Positions 6,614 to 13,799 of a stretch of DNA of 19,873 bases are shown here, piece by piece. Each line of letters begins with the position of its first letter. Within the stretch, counting starts at the first letter, position 1. Below the pieces are notes generated by a model that ran no database searches, was not told where the DNA came from, and saw nothing but the letters and a program-made list of their open reading frames with translations. Location of the stretch: NCBI GenBank assembly GCA_964392615.1, contig CAYMRB010000156.1, forward strand, positions 1 to 19,873. The letters are read 5' to 3'. The DNA is from CAYMRB01 sp964392615. GTDB lineage: Bacteria; Planctomycetota; UBA8108. Position numbers and translations under genes: made by a program.

Positions 6614-8565
6614 GCGCGGACAACATCAACGTAGACCACATCGTCGCCGCCGCTGGATTGCACGACCTGCCGGCAAGTCCGGAGCGCGCCGACGTCGACG
6701 TCGCGTTGGACAACCTTGGCGTTCTGGTAGAGGACAAGGACGACGCGACGCGAGCCGCAGTGCGCGAAGCGGCGATCGCGGCGCTGGAGAACATCGACGT
6801 CGCGAACGCGACGCTCCTGATCGACGCCGCCCTTGCCGAAAGGCCCGATGAAGTGACGACGGACAACCATGGAGCGAAATCTGGAGGTGACGAAGACGAG
6901 GAGGACGACGAGAAGTCTGCCGTGACGAGGTTGGCAAATATCGCGAGCGATACCGAGCTGTGGCGCACCCCGGCGGACGAGACTCTTGTCAGCGTGGCTA
7001 TTGACGGTAGTAGACGGCACTGGCCGATCTTGGGTCGCGACTGCAAGCGCTGGCTCATCGCGTGGTACTACGACAGGCACCGCAAGCCGCCGCCACGAGA
7101 CGCGCTGTCGTCAGCAGTCCAGCTTCTCGATGCTCGCGCCGCGCTCGAAGGCGAAACGCATGAGGCGTACCTTCGCGTCGCGCCGGGCGACGGTGACGAC
7201 GTGTGGCTGGACCTCGTCGACGAAGAGTGGCGCGCCGTCCATATCACGACCAATGGCTGGAGCGTCGCCGCCCCCCCCGACCCGGTTCGCTTCCGCAGGT
7301 CGCGGGCGATGCTCGCGCTACCTGAACCGACGACCGACGGCGACCTCGATGCGCTCCGCCGGTTCCTGCGAGTCGACGAGGGCTCATGGCGGCTTCTGGT
7401 TGCGTGGCTCGCCATGGCGATGCGTCCACGCGGGCCGTATCCATTGCTGATGCTGCACGGCCAGCAGGGAGCGGGGAAGACGAGCATCGCCCGCGCGCTT
7501 CGCTCGTTAGTTGACCCGAACGCGTCATCTGTCAGGGCCGAGCCACCCAATGTTCGCGATCTGGCCATCGCGTCGAAGAACGCATGGGTCATCGCGCTCG
7601 ACAATCTCTCAAGGGTCCGACCGTGGCTATCGGATGGCCTGTGCAGGCTCGCGACCGGTGGCGGCTTCTCGACGCGTGAACTCTTCACGAACGATGACGA
7701 GTGCATCTTCGACGCCATGCGACCGATCGTGCTGACGGGCATCGGCCAGGTGGCCGAACGGGGCGACCTTCTTGAGCGCGCGCTACTCGTCGAGCTCGAG
7801 AAGATCCCGGAAGACGAGTTGATGCCGGAGGCCGATTTCTGGCGTGCGTTCGAGGCGGCGCGGCCAGGTATCCTCGGCGCGCTCCTGACCACCGTCTCGC
7901 GGGCGCTCCGGGAGTTACCCGGCGTGCGTCTCGACCGACTGCCACGAATGGCCGACTTCGCTGTGATGGGCGTCGCAGTCGAACGCGCGCTCGGTTGGCC
8001 CGACGGGTCGTTCCTCGCGGCCTATGACCAGAGTCGGCAAGCAGGTCACGAGGCGGCACTCGAGGGTGACGTCGTAGCAGAGGCTATCCGAGCGCTCGCA
8101 GCCGATTTCTGCGGCACTGCGACCGAGCTTCTCGAACGTCTTGGGAACGTCATCCCGGAGGACAAGCGACGCGGTCGCAACTGGCCGAAGAGCGCGGCAG
8201 TGCTCGGCACGCGGGTGACCAGACTCATGCCAGACTTGGCGGCGGTCGGCATTCACGTCACGAAGGGCCGTCGCGGCGACAAGCAGAACGATCGGCTCAT
8301 CACCATAGCCCGAACTAAGCCGTCCGAGCCGTCCGCGCTGTCCGAAACCGCCAACGGCGCGGGTCTCCAGCCGGACGGATCGCTGTCCGACGCGGGCAAC
8401 TCGTCCGACAACCTGTCCGACGCGGGAGCCGCCAACTACGCGGCTTCGGACAGGTCGGACAACTCGGACAGCTTCGCGCGGGATCTCTGCGCGCCAGCGC
8501 TGGACCCGAAGTACGGTTCCCCCGAGGACTGGGTGGACTCGTCGGTCTTAGAGGACGCACCGTGA
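6610..8565 (+). CDS. Element-encoded helicase-like ATPase (replication protein candidate)
   Basis: 651 aa; ATG 6610 overlaps the previous stop. Residues ~1-105 are an acidic helical lead ending in a Glu/Asp stretch (GGDEDEEDDEKS). Residues ~115-235 resemble the segment that precedes the ATPase in integrated-element primase/helicase proteins (WPILGRDCKRWLIAWYYD ... YLRVAPGDGDDVWLDLVDEEW). The ATPase core shows Walker A GQQGAGKTS at 284-292, Walker B WVIALDN at 326-332, and an SF3-type sensor MRPIVLTGIG at 370-379 followed by the arginine-bearing ERGDLLERALLVELE. A helical region to ~560 contains RMADFAVMGVA. The last ~80 residues are Ser/Asp/Pro/Ala low complexity. No primase polymerase motif is seen, so it is a helicase without an attached primase. 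Expected role: unwinding or replicating the excised element. The 3' part of the gene carries a dense inverted-repeat array. Confidence 0.85.
   Translation: MSADNINVDHIVAAAGLHDLPASPERADVDVALDNLGVLVEDKDDATRAAVREAAIAALENIDVANATLLIDAALAERPDEVTTDNHGAKSGGDEDEEDDEKSAVTRLANIASDTELWRTPADETLVSVAIDGSRRHWPILGRDCKRWLIAWYYDRHRKPPPRDALSSAVQLLDARAALEGETHEAYLRVAPGDGDDVWLDLVDEEWRAVHITTNGWSVAAPPDPVRFRRSRAMLALPEPTTDGDLDALRRFLRVDEGSWRLLVAWLAMAMRPRGPYPLLMLHGQQGAGKTSIARALRSLVDPNASSVRAEPPNVRDLAIASKNAWVIALDNLSRVRPWLSDGLCRLATGGGFSTRELFTNDDECIFDAMRPIVLTGIGQVAERGDLLERALLVELEKIPEDELMPEADFWRAFEAARPGILGALLTTVSRALRELPGVRLDRLPRMADFAVMGVAVERALGWPDGSFLAAYDQSRQAGHEAALEGDVVAEAIRALAADFCGTATELLERLGNVIPEDKRRGRNWPKSAAVLGTRVTRLMPDLAAVGIHVTKGRRGDKQNDRLITIARTKPSEPSALSETANGAGLQPDGSLSDAGNSSDNLSDAGAANYAASDRSDNSDSFARDLCAPALDPKYGSPEDWVDSSVLEDAP
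8322..8469 (+). repeat. GTCCG repeat array with cruciform-capable hairpin
   Basis: Within 148 bases GTCCG occurs six times on the plus strand and four times inverted (one CGGAC, three TCGGAC). The centre folds as a long hairpin: GTCCGAC (8403-8409) and CTGTCCGA (8413-8420) pair with TCGGACAG (8446-8453) and GTCGGAC (8454-8460), 15 bp with one 3-base bulge. A nested GCCGC/GCGGC stem (8428-8432, 8440-8444) lies in the loop. It sits in the low-complexity tail of the ATPase gene, where protein sequence is free to vary. Iterons beside an initiator gene would look like this; function is inferred. Confidence 0.6.
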
Positions 8566-8656
8566 GGCATCGGAGTGCGTCGCGCGCTTGGACCCGTGCC
8601 CCATCGACGCGATTCAACGCGTGGTCAGAGAGGGACATGGAAGGACAACAAGGACC

Positions 8657-8685
8657 TAGACATGCCTCAAGGGGACATGTAGAAT
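8657..8685 (+). promoter_or_regulatory. Predicted sigma70-type promoter of the integrase gene
   Basis: TAGACA (8657-8662; 5 of 6 to TTGACA), 17-base spacer, TAGAAT (8680-8685; 5 of 6 to TATAAT). It lies in the 144-base gap between the ATPase and the integrase. GGACATG occurs at 8634-8640 and 8672-8678, with AGACATG at 8658-8664 between them. The -10 sits inside a GGGGA/TCCCC inverted repeat (8671-8675, 8685-8689), so a regulator or Int itself could occlude it. The integrase would therefore be transcribed separately. Confidence 0.5.
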
Positions 8686-8709
8686 CCCCTGGGGCCAGGA
8701 GATCCAATC

Positions 8710-11319
8710 ATGGGCACGGTCTTCAAGAAGACTTTTACCAAGCCGATCCCCGACGGCGCGGAGACGATCATCCGCGGCGATGAGCGCTTCGCCCGCTGGA
8801 AGCCGAAGGGTGGCGGTCGCCAACGTACCGCGCCGATCAAGCGCGGCCGCAACGGCAGGGCTCGCGTCGCTATCAAGGCGGGCACATGGACGGCGAAGTT
8901 TCGCGACGCCGACGGCATCGTCCGCGAGGTCCCGACCGGCTGCCGCGAGCGCGACGCCGCGCTATCTGTCCTTCGGGACCTCGAGAACCGCGAAGAGCGA
9001 ATCCGCGCTCGTATTGTCACTCGGGAAGAGGACCGCATCTCCGATCACGCAGCGCAGCCGCTCACGGAACATTTCGAGGCGTACTACGCGCATCTTCAAG
9101 CGAAGGGGCGCAGCACGAGTCACCTTCGCGACGTGCGAAGGCAGCTCCCCACGATCGCGACGGCCTGCAACTTCCGACGTCTCGGTGACCTGAATGGCGG
9201 CACGCTCTCTCGGTGGCTCGACAGCCTGACCGAGCCGCGACCGTCGAAGAAGGACCCGACGAAGCTCGACCCGCCGCTCGCCGCGCGAACGATCAATGCG
9301 TATCGCGTAGCCGCGGTCAGCTTCGCCAACTGGGCGGTGAAGGCTGGACGGTTGGCCGCGAATCCGTTCTCGGGCCTCGAGTCGTACCACGACGCGCAGC
9401 GACACCGCGAACGACGTGCGCTCACGTTGGACGAGGCCACACGGCTCATCGACACGGCGCGCCGGCGCCCAGTCGCAGACGTCGAGATGATCCGTCGCGG
9501 GGAGCGCGCGGGCCAGCTGGAAGCCAAGCTGAAGCCGAAGACGCGCGAGCGGTTCGAACTTCGCGGCGAGGAGCGTGCGCTGTCCTATCGACTTGCGCTC
9601 GCGACCGGTGCCAGGCGTGGAGAGCTTTCCCGGCTGACCCTCGCCGATCTCGATCTCGACTCCGAACGCCCGCGAATCCACCTACGCCCTGAACACGAGA
9701 AGAGCCGTCGCGGTGCCGTACTCCACCTGCGCGGCGACATGGCGGCGGAACTCGAACGCGTCCTCGCGCTGCGCCTTGCGGCGCGTCAGCGCGAAGCGAA
9801 AGGCCGTGACGAACCGATCCCCGTGCTGTTGCCGAGTGACGAGCCGCTCGTACACGTACCGGGGTATCGAACGTTCAACGGCGACCTGGCCGCCGCGGAG
9901 ATCGCCAAGCATGATGAGCGCGGTCGCGTCGTCGACTTCCACTCGTTGCGGGTCACGTTCGGGACCTGGCTCTCGGCTGCGGGTGCGTCACTCCGCGTCA
10001 CACAGTCCGCGATGCGTCACGCCGATCCAAAGCTCACCGCAAACATCTACGTCGATCCGGCTCTTCTCGATATCGCTGGAGCGATTGACGGGCTTCCCGA
10101 GGTCCCTCGGTCGACCGGAGCGGATCGGGAGTCGGGGACGGCGCAGCTCGCGGCGGGGGCAGAGCAGCTTGCACCAACGCTTGCACCAACTCTCGGCAAT
10201 CAGCGCACAGAGCAGTCCATTCCTGTCCGTCCGGCAAGTGCAACACGCGACGAGAGCGAGATGGCCGGATTCTACCCAGAGCACGAGAAACACCCCGTAG
10301 AGGTCGTTTCTGGGGTGTCGGAGAGTGTTAACGATGAGCCGACTGAACCGGCTCCATCACGGATACACGATCCGTCCGCCGACCATCGTCATGGCGACGC
10401 CGACCGACTCGATCTCCTCCGGCGCCACCGCGAGGATATCTCGATCGAGCACGACGAGGTCGGCGAGCTTGCCGGGCACCAGCGTGCCGACGCGGTCCTC
10501 GGCAAACGCCGCGTAGGCGCCGCCGGCCGTGTACGCGCGGAGAGCCTCCTCGACCGTGATCTTCTGCCCGGGTACCCAGCCGTTCGGATGCTTGCCGTCG
10601 AGCGTGCGGCGCGTGACCGCCGCGTAGATGCCGCGAATCGGCGACAGCGGCGCGACCGGCCAGTCGGATCCGAACGCCAGCGTCGCGCCGGTGTCGATCA
10701 GATCGCGGAACGCGTACGTCGTCTTCAGGCGCTCCTTGCCGATGCGCTTCTCGGCCCAGCGCCCGTCGTCGATGGCGTGAAACGGCTGCATCGAGGCGAT
10801 GACGCCGAGCTCGCCGTAGCGGGCCACGTCGTCCGGGTGGATGTGCTGCGAGTGCTCGATGCGGAAGCGGTGCCGCGCCGTCTCGCCCGGCTCGAGGCGC
10901 GAGTAGATGTCGAGAAGCGAGCGGATCGCCCGATCGCCGATCGCGTGGGTCGCGACCTGGAGATCGTGCGCGACGCTCGACGCGACGCTCCTCTCGAACG
11001 ACTCCCCCGCTCCCAGCTGCGCGAGCGCGAGGCCGTAGTTGCCCGGCGAGTCGAGGTACGCTTCGAAGAAGTAGGCGGTCGAAGATCCGAGCGAGCCGTC
11101 GGCGAACGCCTTGACGCCCGCGAGGCGCACGAAGTCGTCACCGAAGCCGCCTCGCACAGCGACGGCGCCCCAACGTTCGTGCGACGCGATCGGCGTGTAC
11201 GCGGTGACCCGCAGCGTCAGCTCGTCGCGCTCCCGCAGCTCCTGATAGATGTCGATCGCGGCGTACGACCCGAGCATGTCGTGAACGCCCGTGACGCCGA
11301 GCGCCGCCGCGTGGCGTAG
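8710..11319 (+). CDS. Tyrosine recombinase (integrase) with anomalous run-on tail
   Basis: ATG 8710 has AGGAG (8697-8701) 8 bases upstream. Residues ~1-110 are an arm-type N-terminus, ~115-230 a SAM-like core-binding domain (LTEHFEAYYAHLQAKGRSTS ... NAYRVAAVSFANWAVKAGRLAANPF), and ~235-460 the catalytic domain. The active site is complete: R302 (TGARRGEL), K331 (HEKSRR), H411 and R414 (HSLR), H437 (MRHADPKLT), Y447 (NIYVDP). It should catalyse integration and excision of this element. Members of this type normally end shortly after a low-complexity tail such as QLAPTLAPTL, here at ~493. Here the frame has no stop until 11319. From residue ~550 (10357) on it is the complement of the amidohydrolase gene, so ~320 residues are unlikely to be native. 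The functional protein probably spans residues 1-540; whether the run-on is translated is unknown. The DNA also encodes a 12-base tandem repeat (TTGCACCAACGC) near 10180. Confidence 0.85.
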   Translation: MGTVFKKTFTKPIPDGAETIIRGDERFARWKPKGGGRQRTAPIKRGRNGRARVAIKAGTWTAKFRDADGIVREVPTGCRERDAALSVLRDLENREERIRARIVTREEDRISDHAAQPLTEHFEAYYAHLQAKGRSTSHLRDVRRQLPTIATACNFRRLGDLNGGTLSRWLDSLTEPRPSKKDPTKLDPPLAARTINAYRVAAVSFANWAVKAGRLAANPFSGLESYHDAQRHRERRALTLDEATRLIDTARRRPVADVEMIRRGERAGQLEAKLKPKTRERFELRGEERALSYRLALATGARRGELSRLTLADLDLDSERPRIHLRPEHEKSRRGAVLHLRGDMAAELERVLALRLAARQREAKGRDEPIPVLLPSDEPLVHVPGYRTFNGDLAAAEIAKHDERGRVVDFHSLRVTFGTWLSAAGASLRVTQSAMRHADPKLTANIYVDPALLDIAGAIDGLPEVPRSTGADRESGTAQLAAGAEQLAPTLAPTLGNQRTEQSIPVRPASATRDESEMAGFYPEHEKHPVEVVSGVSESVNDEPTEPAPSRIHDPSADHRHGDADRLDLLRRHREDISIEHDEVGELAGHQRADAVLGKRRVGAAGRVRAESLLDRDLLPGYPAVRMLAVERAARDRRVDAANRRQRRDRPVGSERQRRAGVDQIAERVRRLQALLADALLGPAPVVDGVKRLHRGDDAELAVAGHVVRVDVLRVLDAEAVPRRLARLEARVDVEKRADRPIADRVGRDLEIVRDARRDAPLERLPRSQLREREAVVARRVEVRFEEVGGRRSERAVGERLDAREAHEVVTEAASHSDGAPTFVRRDRRVRGDPQRQLVALPQLLIDVDRGVRPEHVVNARDAERRRVA
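10290..10354 (-). terminator. Two hairpins downstream of the amidohydrolase gene
   Basis: Read on the minus strand, GAGCCG-GTTCAGT-CGGCTC (10354-10336) begins two bases after the amidohydrolase TGA. A second stem, ACACCCC ... GGGGTGT (10318-10290), follows and is trailed by TTCTC. An overlapping AGAAAC/GTTTCT pair offers an alternative fold. The U-tracts are weak. These probably end the amidohydrolase transcript, which also argues that DNA from ~10336 rightwards is the original chromosome. Confidence 0.4.
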
Positions 11320-12177
11320 CGCCGTTCGCGCGCGGTCGAGCTGCTCGTCGCGACTCGGGGCCGGAATGTGCCTGCTGATGAGCGCCATCGCGGTGTCCTT
11401 GAACACCCCGGTGGGCTCGCCATCATCGTCGCGCACGATAGCGCCACCGGCCGGCGCCTTCGTGTCGCGCGTGATGCCGGCCAGTCGCATCGCCAAGCTG
11501 TTCGCGAGCGCCATATGGCCGTCGAGCCGACTGACGAACACGGGGTGTTTCGGCGTGTGGCGGTCGATCACCTCTCGTGTCGGCAGCTTCGCGTCGGGCC
11601 AGTTCTCGTGGTCCCACGACCCAGCGGTGACCCAGGTGCCGAGCGGCAGTCGCGCGATGACCGCACCGAGCCGGCGTGCGAACTCCTCTTCGCTCGCGGC
11701 ATCGCGCAGCTCGCCGACGATCAGCTCGGCGCCGCCTTCGAGGAAGTGAACGTGGCTGTCGATGAAGCCCGGCACGACACGTCGGCCGTCGAGATCGACG
11801 CGGATCGCGGACGACAGCGCCAGCCCGACGAACTCCGCGTCCGCGCCCACCGCGGCGATGTGGTCGCCGACGATGAGCAGCGCCTCGACCTCGGGGCGTT
11901 CCGGATCGCCGGTCCAGATGCGTCCGCCGTGAAGGAGGATCGCACCCTCGATCGACAGACCGTTCGCCCGGCTGCCGGGCATCGAGTCCGCGAGCGACAC
12001 CGCAGCGTCGTTCGCGGTCGTCTCGTCTGGAGGCGCATCGGCGACTGGCGTCGCCGGCTCGTTCCGCGGGCGCACGCAGCTCGCGCTGATCGCGAGGACA
12101 GCAGCGCAGGATGCGATGAGGAGACAGCGCGCAGCGATCCGGCAGCGCGGGCTGCTCGTGTGGCTATTTGCCGACAT
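10357..12177 (-). CDS. Exported amidohydrolase, YtcJ-like (Amidohydrolase family 3)
   Basis: 606 aa. The ATG (12175-12177) overlaps the end of the upstream gene by 14 bases, suggesting coupled translation. Residues ~16-34 form a hydrophobic export signal with two candidate lipid-attachment cysteines (C24 in LIASC, C34 in SASC), so it is probably periplasmic or membrane-tethered. The metal site of the family is present: HxH at 142/144 in GFIDSHVHF, K356 in GVKAFADGSLGSS, H411 in THAIGDRA, H442 in IEHSQHIHPDD and D505 in FGSDWPVAPLSP. C-terminal GTLVPGKLADLVVLDRDI is the usual end of the beta-sandwich of these enzymes. Family members hydrolyse amide, carbamate or related C-N bonds; the substrate cannot be told from sequence. 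The gene is complete even though the integrase frame runs antisense through its last third. Confidence 0.92.
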   Translation of the reverse strand: MSANSHTSSPRCRIAARCLLIASCAAVLAISASCVRPRNEPATPVADAPPDETTANDAAVSLADSMPGSRANGLSIEGAILLHGGRIWTGDPERPEVEALLIVGDHIAAVGADAEFVGLALSSAIRVDLDGRRVVPGFIDSHVHFLEGGAELIVGELRDAASEEEFARRLGAVIARLPLGTWVTAGSWDHENWPDAKLPTREVIDRHTPKHPVFVSRLDGHMALANSLAMRLAGITRDTKAPAGGAIVRDDDGEPTGVFKDTAMALISRHIPAPSRDEQLDRARTALRHAAALGVTGVHDMLGSYAAIDIYQELRERDELTLRVTAYTPIASHERWGAVAVRGGFGDDFVRLAGVKAFADGSLGSSTAYFFEAYLDSPGNYGLALAQLGAGESFERSVASSVAHDLQVATHAIGDRAIRSLLDIYSRLEPGETARHRFRIEHSQHIHPDDVARYGELGVIASMQPFHAIDDGRWAEKRIGKERLKTTYAFRDLIDTGATLAFGSDWPVAPLSPIRGIYAAVTRRTLDGKHPNGWVPGQKITVEEALRAYTAGGAYAAFAEDRVGTLVPGKLADLVVLDRDILAVAPEEIESVGVAMTMVGGRIVYP

Positions 12178-12769
12178 GGGCTTCGACCGAAAACTTGCCG
12201 AGGGAGTGGGTCCAGCTCACATCGCAGTCGAGATCCTGCAGCCATTCGGCGACGGCGTGGTTGCAGGTTCTCCACACGGCGTAGTTGTTGTCGTGGTGCA
12301 CGAACCAGAGCTCGACCGTTGGATTGTAGACCATCGTGTCTTCGCGACGGGAAAACTCCGCCGCGAGGCGAGCGCGCAGAGCGCGGGTTCGCGACCGCGC
12401 GACGCGCAGCGCGGTCACGGTCTCGCAGCGCAGGCGCCGCCGCAGCGATTCCAGATCGGGCGCGTCGACCCCGCGAATCGCCCGGCGGCCGAGCGCGCTT
12501 TGCGTCGGCAGGGCCGCCGCCGCGAGCTTGTTGCAGCAGCCGCGAAGGTAGAGCGCATAGGACGTCCAATCGCCCCACGAGTACTCGACGACACCCCCGT
12601 CGGTCGGCAGCACGATGCTGTTGTGCCACGTCGGGTAGTGAGCGAGCCACACCGTCGCCGTTTCATCGTCGATGAGGGTCGACGGGTCGGGCGGAACGAC
12701 GGTCGTCGAGCAGCCCGCGACAAGCGCGCCACATGCGAACGCGAAGGCTGTGAACCGCGGTCTCGGAAT
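12164..12769 (-). CDS. DUF2459-like lipoprotein with apparent ATT start
   Basis: 201 aa if started at ATT (12767-12769), the only in-frame position preceded by a strong ribosome binding site (AGGAGGA, 12775-12781, 5 bases away). There is no ATG, GTG or TTG nearby in frame. The protein begins [M]PRPRFTAFAFACGALVAGC, a lipoprotein signal with lipobox VAGC. The mature part has VWLAHYPTWHNSIVLP ... VEYSWGDWTSY ... LWFVHHDNNYAVWRTCNHAVAEWL. This follows the DUF2459 pattern (W..s.GWH..ivlp ... E..WGD..fY ... TCN.W.a..L) with Cys, Asn and His conserved in the TCNH motif. Function of that family is unknown. It overlaps the amidohydrolase start, so the two are probably one transcript. The frame is open far upstream to 13291, but that stretch crosses the ribosome binding site and looks non-coding. 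Confidence 0.75.
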   Translation of the reverse strand: MPRPRFTAFAFACGALVAGCSTTVVPPDPSTLIDDETATVWLAHYPTWHNSIVLPTDGGVVEYSWGDWTSYALYLRGCCNKLAAAALPTQSALGRRAIRGVDAPDLESLRRRLRCETVTALRVARSRTRALRARLAAEFSRREDTMVYNPTVELWFVHHDNNYAVWRTCNHAVAEWLQDLDCDVSWTHSLGKFSVEAHVGK

Positions 12770-12774
12770 GGTGT

Positions 12775-12781
12775 TCCTCCT
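12775..12781 (-). promoter_or_regulatory. Strong ribosome binding site deciding an ATT start
   Basis: AGGAGGA on the minus strand lies 5 bases before ATT (12769-12767). The lipoprotein signal begins exactly there, so the site fixes the start although ATT is a very rare initiation codon (known from infC). A base error turning ATG into ATT is the main alternative. Confidence 0.6.
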
Positions 12782-13259
12782 GTCGAATCGGCTGCGTATC
12801 CTACGCCGTCGCGCGGCGAATGAGGAGGGGCTAGCGGCCCGTTGAAGAAGGCAATCCGGCGTGATGGCGGCCGTTTCGCCCAGGCTCTTCGTTGTCAGGG
12901 CTCGGAAATGCCTGGCGGCCCCTCGAATGGCGGCGCGATCCTCTCGCCCCTTCGGCCTGTATGTCGGCCGCGGGCCGGCAAGGTCCGGTAAGGCGGCCTC
13001 GCCGGGCGAATTCGCGAGAATCCGATGGACTTTCCCGCCGGACTTTGCCAGGCTGCCAATGAATGCGTGTAGGGCGGTAGATTTCCCCATCCGGTCGCGG
13101 ACCGACGGAGCCGGTCGAGCCTTGGTCAGGAAGAGCGGGAAAGTAGCGTCGGGGTCTGTTACCCGTAGCAGGAGCTCCACAGCAGCTCGAAAGAGCGTCA
13201 AGAAGGTCGCCCCGAAAGCGCGTAAGAAGAGTCGCCGCGAGCTCGGCGGCCTCTTCGAC
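12782..13259. other. Non-coding stretch, possible transposon remnant
   Basis: About 480 bases between the divergent lipoprotein and J-like genes hold no convincing gene. At 12830-12850 the sequence CTAGCGGCCCGTTGAAGAAGG resembles the ends of insertion sequences that carry 'CTAG..GCCCGTTGAA', but no transposase and no second end were found. GGCAATCCGGCG (~12849) and GGCAAAGTCCGGCG on the opposite strand (~13037-13050) form an imperfect inverted pair ~190 bases apart. From ~13122 the plus frame of the J-like gene is open and Lys-rich, so the gene's true 5' part may extend into this stretch. Confidence 0.35.
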
Positions 13260-13799
13260 ATGGAGCCGCGCGCGCGCGAACGCTTCCTCAACGACGCTCC
13301 GATTGTCGAGCTGCGCTCCGTTCTCGAGATCAGCTACGCTTCCGATCTGGTCAACGCCTTGATCGACCTGCGCCACTCGACCGTCAAGGACTTCTTCGAG
13401 CGCATGGTCTCCGGGCGCAGGCGTCTCATCGCCCTGATCGCCACGTTGTACCACTACAAGGTCTACCTGACCGATCCAGTACCGCTCGAGGTCGCAGCGA
13501 CCAACGGGGAGAAGCTGCCGAACTACTATGCGGTCCTCGGCCTGCCGCGCGACGCGTGGCCGGAAGAGGTCGATGAGGCCTACAAGCTTCTGTCGCGCGC
13601 TTTCGCGCCGGACAGCTTCCCACCGGCCGACCAGGCGCTGGCGCGCAAGAACCTCGACGAGATCACCGAAGCGTTCGAGCAATTGCACACGCCGAAGCGG
13701 CGCGAGGTCGCGAACGCGCTGCTGCCGAGTCTCAACGCGCTGTACCCGCGCCGTGAGGCGTGTTGGCTCGAGTCGGTCAAGGGCGTGATGGACTACTGA
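13260..13799 (+). CDS. Degenerate J-domain protein lacking HPD
   Basis: 179 aa from ATG 13260; the start is uncertain. A TTG at 13122, with GGAG 11 bases upstream, would add a Lys/Arg-rich leader (KSVKKVAPKARKKSRREL) of credible coding character. Residues 1-84 are helical and unrecognised (RERFLNDAPIVELRSVLEISYASDLVNALIDLRHSTVKDFFERM). Residues ~87-150 are a J-like domain: NYYAVLGLPRDAWPEEVDEAYKLL, then F-A-P-D in place of Y-H-P-D, then an acidic third helix NLDEITEAFEQL. The invariant His of HPD, needed to stimulate DnaK ATPase, is Ala here. It is therefore probably an interaction or scaffold domain, not a co-chaperone. The stop overlaps the convergent kinase gene by 7 bases. Confidence 0.75.
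   Translation: MEPRARERFLNDAPIVELRSVLEISYASDLVNALIDLRHSTVKDFFERMVSGRRRLIALIATLYHYKVYLTDPVPLEVAATNGEKLPNYYAVLGLPRDAWPEEVDEAYKLLSRAFAPDSFPPADQALARKNLDEITEAFEQLHTPKRREVANALLPSLNALYPRREACWLESVKGVMDY

Larger units (their letters stand above)
5548..10335 (+). mobile_element. Compact satellite-like integrated element (boundaries approximate)
   Basis: All genes between 5665 and ~10.3 kb point the same way and form a typical small integrative module: a MerR/AlpA-type helix-turn-helix gene, two small unknown genes, a helicase-like ATPase and a tyrosine integrase last. No phage structural, conjugation or clear cargo genes are present. Left limit is set at the repeats before the helix-turn-helix gene and right limit just before the terminator-like hairpin of the chromosomal amidohydrolase; both are guesses. 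I searched by eye for matching att direct repeats between 5450-5660 and 10200-10356 and found nothing longer than 7 bases. The left boundary could lie further upstream and include the 4304 gene. Phage satellites and small integrated plasmids share this content; which applies here is undecided. Confidence 0.6.

Noticed and set aside
8562..8783. A 73-codon frame starting with GTG at the ATPase stop
   Set aside because: The GTGA overlap is tempting, but it overlaps the integrase start by 74 bases, has no domain and is very basic. The integrase has a clear promoter and ribosome binding site.
5450..10356. Attachment-site direct repeats flanking the element
   Set aside because: Comparing 5450-5660 with 10200-10356 by eye gave nothing longer than 7 bases, so no att pair is claimed. 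A computed alignment over a wider range would be needed.
12770..13291. Upstream extension of the DUF2459-like gene to 375 codons
   Set aside because: The extension runs across the AGGAGGA site and an Arg-rich non-coding stretch; the lipoprotein signal would be internal.
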